Shown piece after piece: positions 11,026-21,665 of a DNA stretch of 61,527 nucleotides (the stretch's first letter is position 1; each line of letters opens with the position of its first letter). Source of the DNA: Pseudoflavonifractor sp. (GTDB lineage Bacteria > Bacteroidota > Bacteroidia > Bacteroidales > Muribaculaceae); contig JAMPAQ010000001.1 in assembly GCA_023667145.1 (NCBI GenBank), forward strand, positions 290,878 through 352,404. The letters run 5' to 3'. The translations under genes were made by a program, and so were the position numbers. The notes under the pieces were generated by a model, which worked only from the letters and a program-made list of their open reading frames with translations, was not told where the DNA came from and did no database searches.

Positions 11026-11337
11026 TTACCAGCTTGCTTTCTTGACACCGGGGATGAGGCCGGCAGATGCCATCTCACGGAACTGGATACGCGAGATACC
11101 AAACTGACGCATGTAGCCTTTGGGACGACCAGTGATGGTGCAACGGTTGTGCTTGCGAATGGGATTGCTGTTCTTGGGGAGAGCCTGGAGAGCCTGAGCG
11201 GCCTCGTAAGCCTCCTCGCGCTTCTCGGGGTCAATCCCGGCATTGACAATCTTCTTAAGCTCGGCACGCTTTGCGGCATACTTGGCGGCGAGCTTAGCAC
11301 GCTTCACCTCACGGGCCTTCATTGATTCTTTAGCCAT
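11026..11337 (-). CDS. rpsN: 30S ribosomal protein S14 (uS14), long zinc-free form
   Basis: The 103-residue protein has the S14 C-terminus ([31 protein letters not shown]). It lacks the CxxC pairs of the short zinc-binding form, so it is the long C-minus type. The middle region ([16 protein letters not shown]) is a helical spacer of variable length in this group. It is followed by an 88-base gap before rpsH, in which nothing was recognised. Confidence 0.96.
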   Translation of the reverse strand: MAKESMKAREVKRAKLAAKYAAKRAELKKIVNAGIDPEKREEAYEAAQALQALPKNSNPIRKHNRCTITGRPKGYMRQFGISRIQFREMASAGLIPGVKKASW

Positions 11338-11347
11338 ACTTTATTAT

Positions 11348-11899
11348 TTAGTTTTTAGCGTTTTTGAAAGGAAGACCAAACTGCTTGAGCAATGCGTAAC
11401 CCTCCTCGTCGGTCTCGGCAGAGGTGACGAAAGTGATGTTCATACCCATCATTTTGGTGATGTTGTCGATGTTGATCTCGGGGAAGATAATCTGCTCGGT
11501 GATGCCGAGGGTGTAGTTACCACGTCCGTCGAGCTTGCCCTCGATACCCTTGAAGTCGCGGATACGGGGAAGAGCCACGCGGATAAGGCGCTCAAGGAAC
11601 TCATACATTCTCTCGCGACGCAAGGTGACCATCACGCCGACGGGCATCTTCTTGCGGAGCTTGAAGTTTGAGATATCCTTCTTTGAGAGAGTGGCAACAG
11701 CCTTCTGACCGGTGATGGCAGTGAGCTCGTTGATTGCTGTCTCGATGATTTTCTTATCCTGAGTGGCGGCGCCGAGACCCTGATTGATGACAATCTTCTT
11801 GAGGCGGGGCACCTGCATCACTGTAGTGTATTTGAATTCCTTTTCAAGAGCAGGAACGATGCGCTCCTTGTAATCTTTCTGTAGAGTTGTAGCTGACAT
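11348..11899 (-). CDS. rplE: 50S ribosomal protein L5 (uL5)
   Basis: The 183-residue protein binds 5S rRNA and contacts P-site t[17 protein letters not shown] and the loop [20 protein letters not shown] are typical. The start codon overlaps the rplX stop by one base (TAATG), so the two are probably translationally coupled. Confidence 0.97.
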   Translation of the reverse strand: MSATTLQKDYKERIVPALEKEFKYTTVMQVPRLKKIVINQGLGAATQDKKIIETAINELTAITGQKAVATLSKKDISNFKLRKKMPVGVMVTLRRERMYEFLERLIRVALPRIRDFKGIEGKLDGRGNYTLGITEQIIFPEINIDNITKMMGMNITFVTSAETDEEGYALLKQFGLPFKNAKN

Positions 11900-12216
11900 T
11901 ATTTAATCTCCTCTCCTGATTTTTTAGAATAACGAACGGTAACTCCCTTCTCGTTCTTGCGACGACCTACGCGGGTGGGCTTGCCACTCTTGGGGTCGAG
12001 AAGCGCGAGGTTTGAGATGTGTACGGGAGCCTCCATCTTAACTATACCACCCTGGGGGTGCTTTGCACTGGGCTTGGTACTCTTAGATACCACGTTGACA
12101 CCTTCTACGATGGCACGCTGCTTTGAAACGAGCACGCTGAGCACGCGGCCTTCCTGACCACGGCAGTCTCCAGACAGCACGCGCACGGTATCGCCCTTTT
12201 TGATATTGAGTTTCAT
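11899..12216 (-). CDS. rplX: 50S ribosomal protein L24 (uL24)
   Basis: The 105-residue protein has the KOW motif ([20 protein letters not shown]) and the following [10 protein letters not shown] segment. L24 starts assembly of the 50S subunit by binding the 5' domain of 23S rRNA. Its stop codon shares one base with the rplE start. Confidence 0.97.
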   Translation of the reverse strand: MKLNIKKGDTVRVLSGDCRGQEGRVLSVLVSKQRAIVEGVNVVSKSTKPSAKHPQGGIVKMEAPVHISNLALLDPKSGKPTRVGRRKNEKGVTVRYSKKSGEEIK

Positions 12217-12240
12217 GTAGAATTTACGTTTTATATCTGA

Positions 12241-12606
12241 TTAGAGTACTTCGGGAGCGAGCGAGACAATCTTCATGTTGGTGGCACGGAGCTCACGGGC
12301 GACCGGGCCGAAGATACGTGTGCCGCGAAGCTCGCCGGCATTGTTGAGGAGCACGCAGGCATTGTCGTCAAAGCGGATGTAGCTGCCATCGGCGCGGCGT
12401 ATCTCCTTTTTGGTGCGCACTACCACGGCCTTAGATACAGTACCCTTCTTCACGTCAGAAGAGGGAATCACACTCTTGACAGAGACAACGATGATGTCAC
12501 CGACAGAAGCGTAACGACGGCCTGTACCACCAAGCACATGGATGCAAAGAGCTTCCTTGGCTCCACTGTTATCAGCAACGGTTAAACGGCTTTCAGTCTG
12601 TATCAT
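12241..12606 (-). CDS. rplN: 50S ribosomal protein L14 (uL14)
   Basis: The 121-residue protein starts [22 protein letters not shown], the family signature, and ends in [11 protein letters not shown]14 lies at the subunit interface and contacts 16S rRNA helix 14. It is also the docking site for the silencing factor RsfS in many bacteria. It follows rpsQ after two bases. Confidence 0.97.
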   Translation of the reverse strand: MIQTESRLTVADNSGAKEALCIHVLGGTGRRYASVGDIIVVSVKSVIPSSDVKKGTVSKAVVVRTKKEIRRADGSYIRFDDNACVLLNNAGELRGTRIFGPVARELRATNMKIVSLAPEVL

Positions 12607-12608
12607 AA

Positions 12609-12866
12609 TTATTTAACTTTTTCGATGATTTCTACTAATCTCCATCTCTTGGTCTTGCTAAGGGGACGAGTCTCCATCAGTCTCACTTTGTCGCCGATGC
12701 TGCACTCGTTCTTCTCGTCATGAGCGTGGTACTTCTTTGTCTTGTTGACAAACTTACCATAGATAGGGTGCTTCTCCTTCCACTTTACAGTGACGGTGAT
12801 GGTCTTGTCACCCTTATTGCTCGATACAACCCCAACGCGCTCTTTTCTTAAATTTCTCTTTTCCAT
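12609..12866 (-). CDS. rpsQ: 30S ribosomal protein S17 (uS17)
   Basis: The 85-residue OB-fold protein has the signature [20 protein letters not shown], which binds 16S rRNA in the 30S body. Length and position between rpmC and rplN are normal. Confidence 0.96.
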   Translation of the reverse strand: MEKRNLRKERVGVVSSNKGDKTITVTVKWKEKHPIYGKFVNKTKKYHAHDEKNECSIGDKVRLMETRPLSKTKRWRLVEIIEKVK

Positions 12867-12875
12867 TATCGGGGA

Positions 12876-13073
12876 TTATTTGTTGTTAAGTTCACGCTGA
12901 CGCAACTCAGTCTTCACGCGTGCAATCATTTTACGGTCTGCTGTGATCTTGGCGGGATTGTCCAGCGGTGAGATCGAGTGGTTGATCTTGAGCTGGAGGT
13001 AATCCTTTTCCATCTCGGCGAGACGATCCTTGAGATCCTGAGTGCTAAGTTCCTTTATTTCTTCTTTCTTCAT
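12876..13073 (-). CDS. rpmC: 50S ribosomal protein L29 (uL29)
   Basis: The 65-residue protein is a two-helix hairpin (KEEIKELSTQDLKDRLAEMEK, then RKMIARVKTELRQRE). L29 lies at the polypeptide exit, where it helps to dock trigger factor and SRP. It begins 6 bases after rplP. Confidence 0.95.
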   Translation of the reverse strand: MKKEEIKELSTQDLKDRLAEMEKDYLQLKINHSISPLDNPAKITADRKMIARVKTELRQRELNNK

Positions 13074-13079
13074 AGTTCT

Positions 13080-13511
13080 TTACACATTTTGGGTGGGATC
13101 GTAATCACGGCGGACTACAAACTTGGTGATGACGGGGAGTTTCTGTGCGGCAAGACGCAGTGCCTCCTTGGCAACGGCAAAGGGAACGCCTTCGACCTCG
13201 ATGATGATGCGACCCGGGGTTACAGGCGCAACAAAACCTTCGGGATTACCTTTACCCTTACCCATACGCACTTCGGCAGGCTTCTTGGTGATAGGCTTAT
13301 CGGGGAATATGCGAATCCAGATCTGACCCTGACGCTGCATGTAGCGGGTCACTGCCACACGGGCGGCCTCAATCTGACGGCCTGTGATCCACTTTGACTC
13401 CAACGTCTTTATACCAAAAGATCCGAATGCCAACTGATTACCGCGCTGGGCGTTGCCCTTCATGCGGCCTTTCTGTTGTCTGCGAAATTTAGTTTTCTTT
13501 GGTTGTAACAT
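13080..13511 (-). CDS. rplP: 50S ribosomal protein L16 (uL16)
   Basis: The 143-residue protein starts [19 protein letters not shown] and has the family motif [19 protein letters not shown]16 is a late assembly protein near the A-site tRNA elbow. Position after rpsC is standard. Confidence 0.97.
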   Translation of the reverse strand: MLQPKKTKFRRQQKGRMKGNAQRGNQLAFGSFGIKTLESKWITGRQIEAARVAVTRYMQRQGQIWIRIFPDKPITKKPAEVRMGKGKGNPEGFVAPVTPGRIIIEVEGVPFAVAKEALRLAAQKLPVITKFVVRRDYDPTQNV

Positions 13512-13532
13512 TGTTGTGTTGATTCAATACGA

Positions 13533-14264
13533 TTAATGATTGTTTTTGGGAGAGCGGAAGCCCTTGCGGGGTCTTCTGTCGTTACCGGCACCACGGGTCT
13601 CCTTGGCTCCGGAGGTGAACTGGGGAGCGAGGTCACGCTTGCCGTAAACCTCACCACGGCAGATCCATACCTTGACACCGATGACACCAACCTTGGTGTG
13701 AGCCTCGACAAGAGCGTAGTCGATGTCGGCACGCAGTGTGTGGAGCGGTGTACGACCCTCCTTGAACATCTCTGAACGAGCCATCTCGGCACCGTTGAGA
13801 CGTCCGCTCACCTGAACCTTGATACCCTCGGCTCCGGCACGCATCGTGGAGGCGACAGCCATCTTCACAGCACGACGGTAGGCAATCTTGCCCTCAATCT
13901 GGCGGGCAATGTTGGCAGCGACAATCTGGGCATCGAGCTCGGGACGCTTCACCTCAAAGATGTTGATCTGGACATCCTTGTCGGTGATCTTCTTGAGCTC
14001 TTCCTTGAGCTTGTCGACCTCTGAGCCACCCTTGCCGATGATGAGGCCGGGACGTGAGGTGCAGACCGTGATGGTAATCAATTTGATTGTACGCTCGATG
14101 ACGATGCGCGAAACGCTACACTTGGCAAGACGAACATTCAAGTACTTGCGAAGTTTGGAATCCTCAAGGATGCTATCGGCATATTTCTTACCGAAATACC
14201 AGTTGGAGTCCCAACCACGGATTACACCCAGACGATTACTTATCGGATTTACTTTCTGTCCCAT
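13533..14264 (-). CDS. rpsC: 30S ribosomal protein S3 (uS3)
   Basis: The 243-residue protein has an N-terminal KH domain ([20 protein letters not shown] carries the GxxG loop) and a C-terminal S3 domain ([12 protein letters not shown]). The tail is basic and ends in [10 protein letters not shown]3 lines the mRNA entry channel and takes part in the ribosomal helicase. It begins 3 bases after rplV. Confidence 0.97.
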   Translation of the reverse strand: MGQKVNPISNRLGVIRGWDSNWYFGKKYADSILEDSKLRKYLNVRLAKCSVSRIVIERTIKLITITVCTSRPGLIIGKGGSEVDKLKEELKKITDKDVQINIFEVKRPELDAQIVAANIARQIEGKIAYRRAVKMAVASTMRAGAEGIKVQVSGRLNGAEMARSEMFKEGRTPLHTLRADIDYALVEAHTKVGVIGVKVWICRGEVYGKRDLAPQFTSGAKETRGAGNDRRPRKGFRSPKNNH

Positions 14265-14267
14265 TTG

Positions 14268-14678
14268 TTATGCCTCTTTTTTAGCGTTATTAATTGTATC
14301 TACAAACAATGTAACGTGGTTTGAACGTTTACGGATACGGTATCCGCGTCCCTGGGGAGCAGTGCGGAGGCGCTTGAGCATGGGAGCACAGTCGACAAAG
14401 ATGGTGCTGATGTACAGCTCGCCGTTGTCGGCCTTACGCTCGTTCTTAGCTTCCCAGTTGGCTATGGCCGAGCGCAACAGTTTCTCGACCTTAGCAGCAG
14501 CCTCCTTGTTGGAGAACTTGAGGATACCGAGGGCCTTGAACACCTCCACGCCGCGCACCATGTCAGCGACAAGGCGCATCTTGCGGGGAGAGGAGGGGAC
14601 ATTGTGCAACTTGGCAAATGCCTGCGACTTCTGGGCCTCTTTTCTTAGATTGGCTGAATTTCTTTTTCTTACACCCAT
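14268..14678 (-). CDS. rplV: 50S ribosomal protein L22 (uL22)
   Basis: The 136-residue protein has the motif [17 protein letters not shown] and the beta-hairpin region ([22 protein letters not shown]) that narrows the exit tunnel with L4, where macrolides and stalling peptides act. No deletion of the loop, as seen in macrolide-resistant mutants, is evident. Confidence 0.97.
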   Translation of the reverse strand: MGVRKRNSANLRKEAQKSQAFAKLHNVPSSPRKMRLVADMVRGVEVFKALGILKFSNKEAAAKVEKLLRSAIANWEAKNERKADNGELYISTIFVDCAPMLKRLRTAPQGRGYRIRKRSNHVTLFVDTINNAKKEA

Positions 14679-14721
14679 TGTATTTGATTTCTTTTTTTGT
14701 CAAAAATAATTACGGGCCCTA

Positions 14722-14991
14722 TTATTTCTTCTTGTTACCACCGTGGCCACGGAAGTTACGTGTGGGGGCAAACTCACCGAGCTTGTGTCCCACCATGTTC
14801 TCGGTCACGTAGACAGGAATGAACTTGTTACCGTTATGCACAGCAAAAGTGTGTCCCACAAACTCGGGAGAAATCATTGAGGCACGGCTCCAAGTCTTGA
14901 TTACCGACTTCTTGCCGCTTTCTTCCATTGCGGAGACCTTCTTTTCGAGCTTAACGCTGATATATGGGCCTTTTTTTAATGAACGACTCAT
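14722..14991 (-). CDS. rpsS: 30S ribosomal protein S19 (uS19)
   Basis: The 89-residue protein starts [11 protein letters not shown] and has the core [29 protein letters not shown] split across residues 46-75, with a basic tail. S19 sits in the head of the 30S subunit next to S13. Length is normal. Confidence 0.97.
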   Translation of the reverse strand: MSRSLKKGPYISVKLEKKVSAMEESGKKSVIKTWSRASMISPEFVGHTFAVHNGNKFIPVYVTENMVGHKLGEFAPTRNFRGHGGNKKK

Positions 14992-15013
14992 AGTTGTTAC
15001 TTAATTAATCAGA

Positions 15014-15841
15014 TTACTTTTTTCTTCTTTCAATAATGTACTTAGAAGATGGCTTCTTCGGAGCACGAGTCTTGAGACCCTTTGAGTAGAGGCCCTTGCG
15101 CGAACGGGGATGTCCACCCGAGGCGCGGCCCTCACCACCACCCATTGGGTGATCGACAGGGTTCATGACAACACCACGGTTGTGGGGACGACGGCCAAAC
15201 CAGCGTGAGCGGCCGGCCTTACCCGAACTTTCAAGAGAGTGTTCGCTGTTGCCTACGACGCCTACAGTGGCCTTGCAGGTAGCGAGCACCTTGCGTGTCT
15301 CACCAGAAGGTAATTTGATAATCGCGTAATCTCCCTCTCGAGAGGTCAGCTGAGCGAATGTGCCTGCCGAGCGGGCCATGAACGCTCCCTGACCGGGACG
15401 GAGCTCGATGTTGTGGATCAGGGTACCGACCGGGATCTTGTTGAGCGGAAGCGCGTTCCCTACCTCGGGAGCCGCATCGGGACCGCTCACAACAGTCGAG
15501 CCAACAGTCAAGCCGTTGGGTGCAATTATGTAAGCCTTTGCCCCGTCGACATAGTAAAGGAGCGCGATGCGAGCCGAACGGTTGGGATCGTACTCGATGG
15601 ACTTTACTACAGCGGGAACACCGTCTTTGTTTCTCTTAAAGTCAATGATACGGTACTTGCGTTTGTGACCACCACCAAGGTAGCGGGTGGTGAGGTGACC
15701 CTCGGCGTTGCGGCCTCCGGTAGCTTTTTTACCGACCGTAAGAGATTTCTCTGGTGTAGTAGCAGTGATTGTACCTTTGAATACACCAATAACCTTGTGT
15801 CTCTGCCCCGGTGTTGTGGGCTTGAATTTTCTTACTGCCAT
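15014..15841 (-). CDS. rplB: 50S ribosomal protein L2 (uL2)
   Basis: The 275-residue protein has the signature [21 protein letters not shown], which includes the histidine tied to peptidyl transferase function. The N-terminal RNA-binding part shows [18 protein letters not shown]2 is among the most conserved large-subunit proteins and is needed for subunit joining. It begins 7 bases after rplW. Confidence 0.98.
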   Translation of the reverse strand: MAVRKFKPTTPGQRHKVIGVFKGTITATTPEKSLTVGKKATGGRNAEGHLTTRYLGGGHKRKYRIIDFKRNKDGVPAVVKSIEYDPNRSARIALLYYVDGAKAYIIAPNGLTVGSTVVSGPDAAPEVGNALPLNKIPVGTLIHNIELRPGQGAFMARSAGTFAQLTSREGDYAIIKLPSGETRKVLATCKATVGVVGNSEHSLESSGKAGRSRWFGRRPHNRGVVMNPVDHPMGGGEGRASGGHPRSRKGLYSKGLKTRAPKKPSSKYIIERRKK

Positions 15842-15848
15842 TTCTTAA

Positions 15849-16139
15849 TTATATGTTGCTATAAAAGTCAATAGATTGGCCTTCGGCTACAGTGACAAGG
15901 GCCTTCTTGTAGGGAGAAGTCTTGCCACGGAGCAATCCGCTCTTGGTGTAGCGCGACTTGTTTTTACCGCGTACTATAAGGGTGTTGACATCAATAACCT
16001 TAACGCCATAGAGTCTCTCGACCAAGTCCTTGATCTGATACTTGTTGGCGGTAGGAGTCACACGGAATGTATAGCGGTTGAGCTTCTCGGAAAGCTTTGT
16101 GGCTTTCTCTGTAACGATGGGCTTAATTGTTATATCCAT
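15849..16139 (-). CDS. rplW: 50S ribosomal protein L23 (uL23)
   Basis: The 96-residue protein has TEKATKLSEKLNRYTFRV and the helix KYQIKDLVERLYGVKVIDVNT. L23 forms the main docking point at the exit tunnel for trigger factor, SRP and SecY. Length and position are normal. Confidence 0.96.
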   Translation of the reverse strand: MDITIKPIVTEKATKLSEKLNRYTFRVTPTANKYQIKDLVERLYGVKVIDVNTLIVRGKNKSRYTKSGLLRGKTSPYKKALVTVAEGQSIDFYSNI

Positions 16140-16164
16140 TGTCTAAATTTCTCCTATCTGGTTA

Positions 16165-16785
16165 TTAAAGTTTATTAATGATGTCGAGGCTACCCTCTGT
16201 AAGGATGATAGCCTTATTGTTGAGGAGCGCGTAAGTGTTGAGGTCTTCCGCACGCATCACATTAGCACCGGGTATATTACGGGCCGACAAAATTACGTTT
16301 TTCTTTTGGTCTGCTAAAACCAAAAGCACCTTCTCACCACCCAATTGTAAATTTTTAGTAAATTTTACAAATTCTTTAGTCTTGGGGGCCTCAAAATCAA
16401 AGTTCTCGACAACGACAATCTGATTATCCTGAGCCTTGGATGTCAGAGCCGACTTGCGGGCGAGGGCCTTGAGTTTCTTGTTGAGTTTGAAGCGATAGTC
16501 GCGGGGTCGTGGACCGAAGACGCGGCCACCACCGACAAGGACGGGAGAGTTGATATCACCGATACGGCTGCCGCCGCCACCCTTCTGCTTGTGGAGCTTA
16601 CGGGTAGAGCCGGAAACCTCGCTGCGCTCCTTGGACTTGTGGGTACCCTGACGCTGATTGGCGAGATACTGCTTTACATCGAGATATACGGCGTGCTCGT
16701 TGACTTCGATTGCAAACACCTCGTCGTTGAGCTGAGCCTTGCGACCGGTGTCCTTTCCTTCTACATTAAATATTGCGAGTTCCAT
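16165..16785 (-). CDS. rplD: 50S ribosomal protein L4 (uL4)
   Basis: The 206-residue protein has the extended loop [25 protein letters not shown] that reaches into the exit tunnel (about residues 47-72; only its position is certain here), and the globular part ending in [18 protein letters not shown]. In enteric bacteria L4 represses its own S10 operon; the sequence does not show whether it does so here. The start overlaps the rplC stop by one base. Confidence 0.97.
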   Translation of the reverse strand: MELAIFNVEGKDTGRKAQLNDEVFAIEVNEHAVYLDVKQYLANQRQGTHKSKERSEVSGSTRKLHKQKGGGGSRIGDINSPVLVGGGRVFGPRPRDYRFKLNKKLKALARKSALTSKAQDNQIVVVENFDFEAPKTKEFVKFTKNLQLGGEKVLLVLADQKKNVILSARNIPGANVMRAEDLNTYALLNNKAIILTEGSLDIINKL

Positions 16786-17402
16786 TATTTCTCAATTAAT
16801 ACGATTGAACCTTTACATCCGGGGATTGAACCCTTGATCATGAGCACATTGTGCTCGGGGATGACCTTAATTACCTGCAAGTTCTGCACGGTCACACGCT
16901 CGTTGCCCATCTGGCCGGCCATGCGCATACCCTTGAACACCTTTGCAGGGTAAGAACATGCACCCACCGAACCGGGAGCGCGGAGACGGTTGTGCTGACC
17001 GTGGGTAGCCTGACCGACACCGCCGAAGCCATGACGCTTCACGACACCCTGATGGCCCTTACCCTTTGAGGTACCGACGATGTCAACAAAATCGTTGTCG
17101 GCAAAGAAGTCAACCGTGATGGTATCACCCAGCTTGTACTCGCCTTCAAATCCTTTGAACTCGGCCAAGTGTCTTTTGGGGGTTACGCCTGCCTTCTTGA
17201 AGTGACCGGCCTCGGGGTTGGTAGTGTGCTTGTCTTTCTTGTCGACAAAGCCGAGCTGGAGAGCCTCGTAGCCGTCTTTTTCAATAGTCTTGACTTGAGT
17301 AACCACGCAGGGACCTACTTCGATAACAGTGCACGGTACATTCTTACCGTCGGCACTGAAAACGGATGTCATTCCGATTTTCTTTCCTAATAATCCTGGC
17401 AT
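16785..17402 (-). CDS. rplC: 50S ribosomal protein L3 (uL3)
   Basis: The 205-residue protein starts [15 protein letters not shown] and contains the family motif [20 protein letters not shown] in the loop that approaches the peptidyl transferase centre. L3 helps to start 50S assembly. It is coupled to rplD by a one-base overlap. Confidence 0.97.
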   Translation of the reverse strand: MPGLLGKKIGMTSVFSADGKNVPCTVIEVGPCVVTQVKTIEKDGYEALQLGFVDKKDKHTTNPEAGHFKKAGVTPKRHLAEFKGFEGEYKLGDTITVDFFADNDFVDIVGTSKGKGHQGVVKRHGFGGVGQATHGQHNRLRAPGSVGACSYPAKVFKGMRMAGQMGNERVTVQNLQVIKVIPEHNVLMIKGSIPGCKGSIVLIEK

Positions 17403-17426
17403 TTCTCTTGAAAATTAAATAAATGA

Positions 17427-17732
17427 TTACACCTTGATTTCTACGTCAACTCCGCTGGGAAGTTCCAATTTCATCAACGCGTCCACAGTCTTTGATGTAG
17501 AGTTGTAGATGTCGATGAGGCGCTTGTAGGATGAGAGCTGAAACTGCTCACGCGACTTCTTGTTGACGAATGTCGAACGGTTAACGGTGAAGATGCGCTT
17601 GTGGGTAGGCAGAGGTATGGGGCCGCTGATAACGGCGCCGGTAGCCTTCACAGTCTTTACAATCTTCTCAGCCGACTTATCAACCAAGTTGTGATCGTAA
17701 GATTTTAATTTGATTCTGATTTTTTGGCTCAT
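17427..17732 (-). CDS. rpsJ: 30S ribosomal protein S10 (uS10)
   Basis: The 101-residue protein has the motif [25 protein letters not shown], of which the core lies near residues 41-65. S10 works in the 30S head and, as NusE, in transcription antitermination. It follows fusA after 21 bases with no tuf gene between, so the str and S10 operons are fused. Confidence 0.97.
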   Translation of the reverse strand: MSQKIRIKLKSYDHNLVDKSAEKIVKTVKATGAVISGPIPLPTHKRIFTVNRSTFVNKKSREQFQLSSYKRLIDIYNSTSKTVDALMKLELPSGVDVEIKV

Positions 17733-17753
17733 ATTGTAAATGAATAAGATATA

Positions 17754-19880
17754 TTATTTCAAAAGATCAACACGTCCTTGGCACTCGGTCAAGACATTTT
17801 TGGCAATCGAGCTGCTCACCTCAGCATAGTGAGAGAACGACATCGTCGAAGTGGCACGACCCGACGTGATGGTGCGGAGCGCGGTAACGTATCCGAACAT
17901 CTCGGCGAGGGGAGCCTTGGCCTTAACGACACGTGCGCCCGAACGGCTTGTCTCCATGCCCTCTACCTGGCCGCGACGCTTGTTGAGGTCAGAGATGACA
18001 TCACCCATGCTCTCCTCGGGGGTAACGACCTCTATCTTCATGATAGGCTCAAGGAGCACGGGACCGGCCTTCTCAGAGGCTTTCTTGAACGCCTGGATCG
18101 CACAAAGCTCAAACGAGAGCTGGTCGGAGTCAACGGGGTGGAACGAACCATCAAGCACGGTCACCTTAAGCTGCTCCACGGGGAAACCGGCGAGCACGCC
18201 ATTCTTCATGGCGGTCTGGAAACCCTTCTGAATCGAGGGGATGAACTCCTTAGGGATGTTACCACCCTTTACCTCATCGACAAACTGGAGACCACCGTCG
18301 AAGCCCTCGTCAACCGGCTCAACGCGCACGATGATGTCGGCAAACTTACCACGACCACCAGTCTGCTTCTTGAACACCTCGCGGAGCTCGACTGGCTTGG
18401 TGATTGTCTCCTTGTAGGTAACCTGAGGACGACCCTGATTACACTCAACCTTGAACTCACGACGCAGACGGTCGATGATGATATCGAGGTGAAGCTCACC
18501 CATTCCAGAGATGACGGTCTGGCCTGTCTCCTCGTTAGTCTGCACACGGAATGTCGGGTCTTCCTCAGCGAGTTTCTGGAGGCCGACACCGAGCTTGTCG
18601 AGGTCTTTCTGAGTCTTGGGCTCTACAGCGATACCAATCACGGGATCGGGGAAGTCCATAGCCTCAAGCACGATGGGAGCATCCTCAGCGCAGAGGGTGT
18701 CACCGGTGCGGATATCCTTGAAACCTACTCCGGCACCTATATCGCCGCAAGTAATCTCGTCCTTGGGGTTCTGCTTGTTAGAGTGCATCTGGAACAGACG
18801 CGAGATGCGCTCCTTCTTGCCAGAACGGCTGTTGAGCACATAGCTACCGGCAACGACATCGCCCGAGTAAACGCGGAAGAAGCAGAGACGGCCTACATAG
18901 GGGTCAGTGGCAATCTTGAACGCGAGAGAGCACATGGGTGCGTCGCTTGACGGCTCGCGGGTGACAATCTCATCGGGATTGCCGGGTACGTAACCCTCGA
19001 CAGCACCGGCATCCTTGGGGCTGGGGAGGTAAGCGCAGACAGCGTTGAGCAGGGGCTGCACACCCTTGTTCTTGAACGAGCTGCCGCAAATCATGGGGAC
19101 AACCTCCATGGCGAGGGTAGCCTTGCGGAGAGCACGGCGTATCTCGTCCTCGGTGATTGTAGAGGGGTCATCAAAATATTTTGCCATCAAGTCATCGTCA
19201 AACTCGGCGATGCTCTCAAGCATCTTGTCGCGCCACTCCTCTGCCTCGTCAACAAGACCGGCAGGGATAGCCTCCTCGGAGTAGTCAGCGCCCATTGTCT
19301 CGTCATGCCAGAAGATAGCCTTCATGGTCACGAGGTCTACGACACCCTTGAATGTCTCCTCAGCGCCGATAGGTATCTGAATAGGACAGGGGTTTGCACC
19401 AAGCACGTCCTTGAGCTGGCGTACCACCTCAAAGAAGTTGGCACCCGAGCGGTCCATCTTGTTCACATAACCGATGCGGGGCACGTTATACTTGTCGGCC
19501 TGACGCCATACGGTCTCTGATTGGGGCTCAACGCCACCTACAGCACAGAATGTGGCCACAGCGCCATCGAGCACACGGAGCGAACGCTCAACCTCGACAG
19601 TAAAGTCAACGTGTCCCGGGGTGTCAATAAGGTTGATCTTATACTTGTCACCGGCATATTTCCAGAATGCGGTGGTAGCGGCTGATGTGATAGTGATACC
19701 ACGCTCCTGCTCCTGCTCCATCCAGTCCATGGTAGCGGCGCCGTCGTGTACCTCGCCTATCTTGTGGGTAAGACCGGTATAGAAAAGTATGCGCTCCGAT
19801 GTGGTAGTCTTACCGGCATCGATATGAGCCATAATACCGATATTACGGGTATATTTAAGCAATTCGTCTGATTTAGCCAT
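17754..19880 (-). CDS. fusA: Translation elongation factor G
   Basis: The 708-residue GTPase drives translocation and ribosome recycling. The P-loop is [16 protein letters not shown], switch II is [17 protein letters not shown], and NKMD gives the guanine-binding motif. Domains II to V follow, with domain IV around [15 protein letters not shown]. Full length and without a break. It lies between rpsG and rpsJ as in most str operons. Confidence 0.98.
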   Translation of the reverse strand: MAKSDELLKYTRNIGIMAHIDAGKTTTSERILFYTGLTHKIGEVHDGAATMDWMEQEQERGITITSAATTAFWKYAGDKYKINLIDTPGHVDFTVEVERSLRVLDGAVATFCAVGGVEPQSETVWRQADKYNVPRIGYVNKMDRSGANFFEVVRQLKDVLGANPCPIQIPIGAEETFKGVVDLVTMKAIFWHDETMGADYSEEAIPAGLVDEAEEWRDKMLESIAEFDDDLMAKYFDDPSTITEDEIRRALRKATLAMEVVPMICGSSFKNKGVQPLLNAVCAYLPSPKDAGAVEGYVPGNPDEIVTREPSSDAPMCSLAFKIATDPYVGRLCFFRVYSGDVVAGSYVLNSRSGKKERISRLFQMHSNKQNPKDEITCGDIGAGVGFKDIRTGDTLCAEDAPIVLEAMDFPDPVIGIAVEPKTQKDLDKLGVGLQKLAEEDPTFRVQTNEETGQTVISGMGELHLDIIIDRLRREFKVECNQGRPQVTYKETITKPVELREVFKKQTGGRGKFADIIVRVEPVDEGFDGGLQFVDEVKGGNIPKEFIPSIQKGFQTAMKNGVLAGFPVEQLKVTVLDGSFHPVDSDQLSFELCAIQAFKKASEKAGPVLLEPIMKIEVVTPEESMGDVISDLNKRRGQVEGMETSRSGARVVKAKAPLAEMFGYVTALRTITSGRATSTMSFSHYAEVSSSIAKNVLTECQGRVDLLK

Positions 19881-19904
19881 TTTCTATATATATGTTTTGT
19901 GGAT

Positions 19905-20381
19905 TTAGAAACGGAAGTGAGCGAATGCGCGGTTGGCCTCGGCCATCTTGTGCATGTCTTCTTTGCGCTTGAACGCGCCGCCCTGGTCGTTGAATGCGTC
20001 TACAATCTCCGCAGCGAGTTTGTCGGCCATAGTCTTGCCACCGCGCTTGCGGGCATAAAGGATAAGGTTTTTCATAGAGATGGACTCCTTGCGGTCGGGA
20101 CGTATCTCGGTAGGCACCTGGAATGTGGCACCACCTACGCGACGAGACTTGACCTCAACCTGCGGAGTTACGTTTTCGAGGGCTTTCTTCCATATTTCGA
20201 GAGCTGTCTTCTCCTCGTTGGGCAACTTTGACTTCACAGTCTCAAGTGCGGTGTAGAATATTGAATAAGCAGTATTCTTCTTGCCATCATACATCAGGTG
20301 ATTGACAAACTTGGATACTCTTACGTCATTGAAAACGGGATCGGGGAGGACGACCCGCTTCTTAGGTTTTGCCTTTCTCAT
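19905..20381 (-). CDS. rpsG: 30S ribosomal protein S7 (uS7)
   Basis: The 158-residue protein starts [19 protein letters not shown] and has the family motif [17 protein letters not shown]. The tail ends in [15 protein letters not shown]7 organises the 3' domain of 16S rRNA and in enteric bacteria represses the str operon. The gap before it is 174 bases, the longest inside this operon. Confidence 0.97.
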   Translation of the reverse strand: MRKAKPKKRVVLPDPVFNDVRVSKFVNHLMYDGKKNTAYSIFYTALETVKSKLPNEEKTALEIWKKALENVTPQVEVKSRRVGGATFQVPTEIRPDRKESISMKNLILYARKRGGKTMADKLAAEIVDAFNDQGGAFKRKEDMHKMAEANRAFAHFRF

Positions 20382-20555
20382 TTTTTACAATAAAATTGTG
20401 TTTTTGTTTGCTTGGCTGCTATTGTATCTTCAACGAGGCTCTCTTGCCTCATTTACTCAACCGTCTTAGCTTTCCAATAAATCAAAAACGAAGTTTGATT
20501 ACTCTGTTTTAACTTATCTGTGGTATTGTTTTGTCGCTGCTACGCAAATGGCCTT
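20382..20555 (-). promoter_or_regulatory. 174-base rpsL-rpsG intercistronic region
   Basis: No gene is present. A compact GC hairpin (GAGGC at 20435-20439, GCCTC at 20446-20450) stands in otherwise AT-rich sequence. In E. coli the rpsL-rpsG spacer is where S7 binds to repress translation. The spacer here is long and could do the same, but no match to the known site was made. Confidence 0.25.
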
Positions 20556-20960
20556 TTACTTCTTGCCTTTTGCAGCGGGAGCAGTACCCGGTTTGGGACG
20601 TTTTGCGCCATATTTGGAGCGACGCTGTGTGCGGTCCTTGACACCAGACGTATCGAGCGTACCGCGAACGATGTGGTAACGCACACCGGGGAGGTCCTTG
20701 ACACGACCACCACGGACGAGTACAATCGAGTGTTCCTGAAGATTGTGACCCTCACCGGGAATGTAGGAGTTGACCTCCTTGCCGTTGGTGAGACGCACAC
20801 GGGCTACTTTACGCATAGCGGAGTTAGGCTTCTTGGGGGTAGTGGTATAAACCCTCACGCACACACCGCGACGCTGGGGACAGCTGTCGAGAGCGGGAGA
20901 CTTACTCTTATCCTCAAGAGCTACACGTCCTTTTCTTACTAATTGCTGAATTGTAGGCAT
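20556..20960 (-). CDS. rpsL: 30S ribosomal protein S12 (uS12)
   Basis: The 134-residue protein is the first gene of the operon. It has the decoding-site loop [10 protein letters not shown] with both lysines that change in streptomycin-resistant mutants, so it is of the sensitive type, and the second conserved loop [15 protein letters not shown]12 monitors codon-anticodon pairing. A longer C-terminal tail ([12 protein letters not shown]) is present than in E. coli. Confidence 0.98.
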   Translation of the reverse strand: MPTIQQLVRKGRVALEDKSKSPALDSCPQRRGVCVRVYTTTPKKPNSAMRKVARVRLTNGKEVNSYIPGEGHNLQEHSIVLVRGGRVKDLPGVRYHIVRGTLDTSGVKDRTQRRSKYGAKRPKPGTAPAAKGKK

Positions 20961-21108
20961 CTTAGTTCTTTTTGTTTTTACTTTTTATGTTATACTGGTT
21001 ATCTAACGTACTTTTCAACATTATTTCCAAACGCATTTTGCACGCGCTACCCCGCTATCCCTCAACGGTTTAGCGACAAGTAGGCATACTATGCACCCAA
21101 AAACGATG

Positions 21109-21140
21109 CAAAGTTACCAACTAATCTCCTATTTACCAAA
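21109..21140 (-). promoter_or_regulatory. Promoter of the str-S10-spc-alpha super-operon
   Basis: On the minus strand TTTG (21140-21137), 20 bases, then TAACTTTG (21116-21109) is a full match to the Bacteroidetes promoter TTTG-N19-21-TAnnTTTG. It predicts a leader of about 140 bases before rpsL. No other equally good promoter was seen on the minus strand inside the operon, so it may drive 33 genes. Confidence 0.75.
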
Positions 21141-21388
21141 TATTTTGCCCTCATTTTTCCGCCACCACATTCCACCACCACATTTCGTGGAGTCCAACGT
21201 AGAGTCCAACAGCAAATGCATTGGCATACGGTTGGTATACGAATGGCACAAGTCGATGCACACCAATACACGCCAGCCTCATATCGACACCTCCATTTGA
21301 CGCATACATACAGGGGCAGCACTGGAGAGCCATTGATTCTCACGTGGAGTCATCACTGCTGACTGTCAGACTTCACGTATGATGACAA
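21141..21388. other. Gene-free stretch upstream of the str promoter
   Basis: With the leader, 20961-21388 lacks any gene. The stretch holds a short near-direct repeat (GTGGAGTCCAACGTAGAGTCCAAC around 21187-21210, given here only as its position and the repeated unit AGTCCAAC). No terminator or RNA gene was recognised. Confidence 0.4.
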
Positions 21389-21622
21389 TCAAGTCGACTC
21401 AGATATTCGGGTGCGCAGGGTAGTTGCGAACCGATCGCCGACACGGCTTATCGCCTTTGGTAAGGGCCCTGCTGAGATGTAATTCCATAGCAAGAGACGC
21501 ACGCGGTCGGCAGCGACTATCGCAAAGAACACGCACAAAAGGAACAGCGCAATTGCCGGGATGTAGATCCAAGTCCCGAGAGTGTCATAGAGGTATCGGC
21601 AAGCCGACAGGTAGGCACCCAT
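21389..21622 (-). CDS. Possible small single-pass membrane protein
   Basis: This 77-residue frame follows the alternative glmU gene on the same strand. It holds one clear hydrophobic segment (TWIYIPAIALFLLCVFFAIV) followed by a basic stretch (DRVRLLLW), which suggests an inner-membrane protein with its tail in the cytoplasm. The ATG at 21622 is used; GTG and TTG starts lie 3 and 15 bases earlier. No family was recognised. It could also be a chance frame, since no ribosome-binding site stands out. Confidence 0.35.
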   Translation of the reverse strand: MGAYLSACRYLYDTLGTWIYIPAIALFLLCVFFAIVAADRVRLLLWNYISAGPLPKAISRVGDRFATTLRTRISEST

Positions 21623-21665
21623 CACCAGCGGGTGCAAATGGACGAGATTTTCATCGCGAGGGGGA

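Noticed and set aside
17778..18950. 390-residue plus-strand frame opposite fusA
   Set aside because: It is antisense to conserved EF-G sequence and shows no family pattern.
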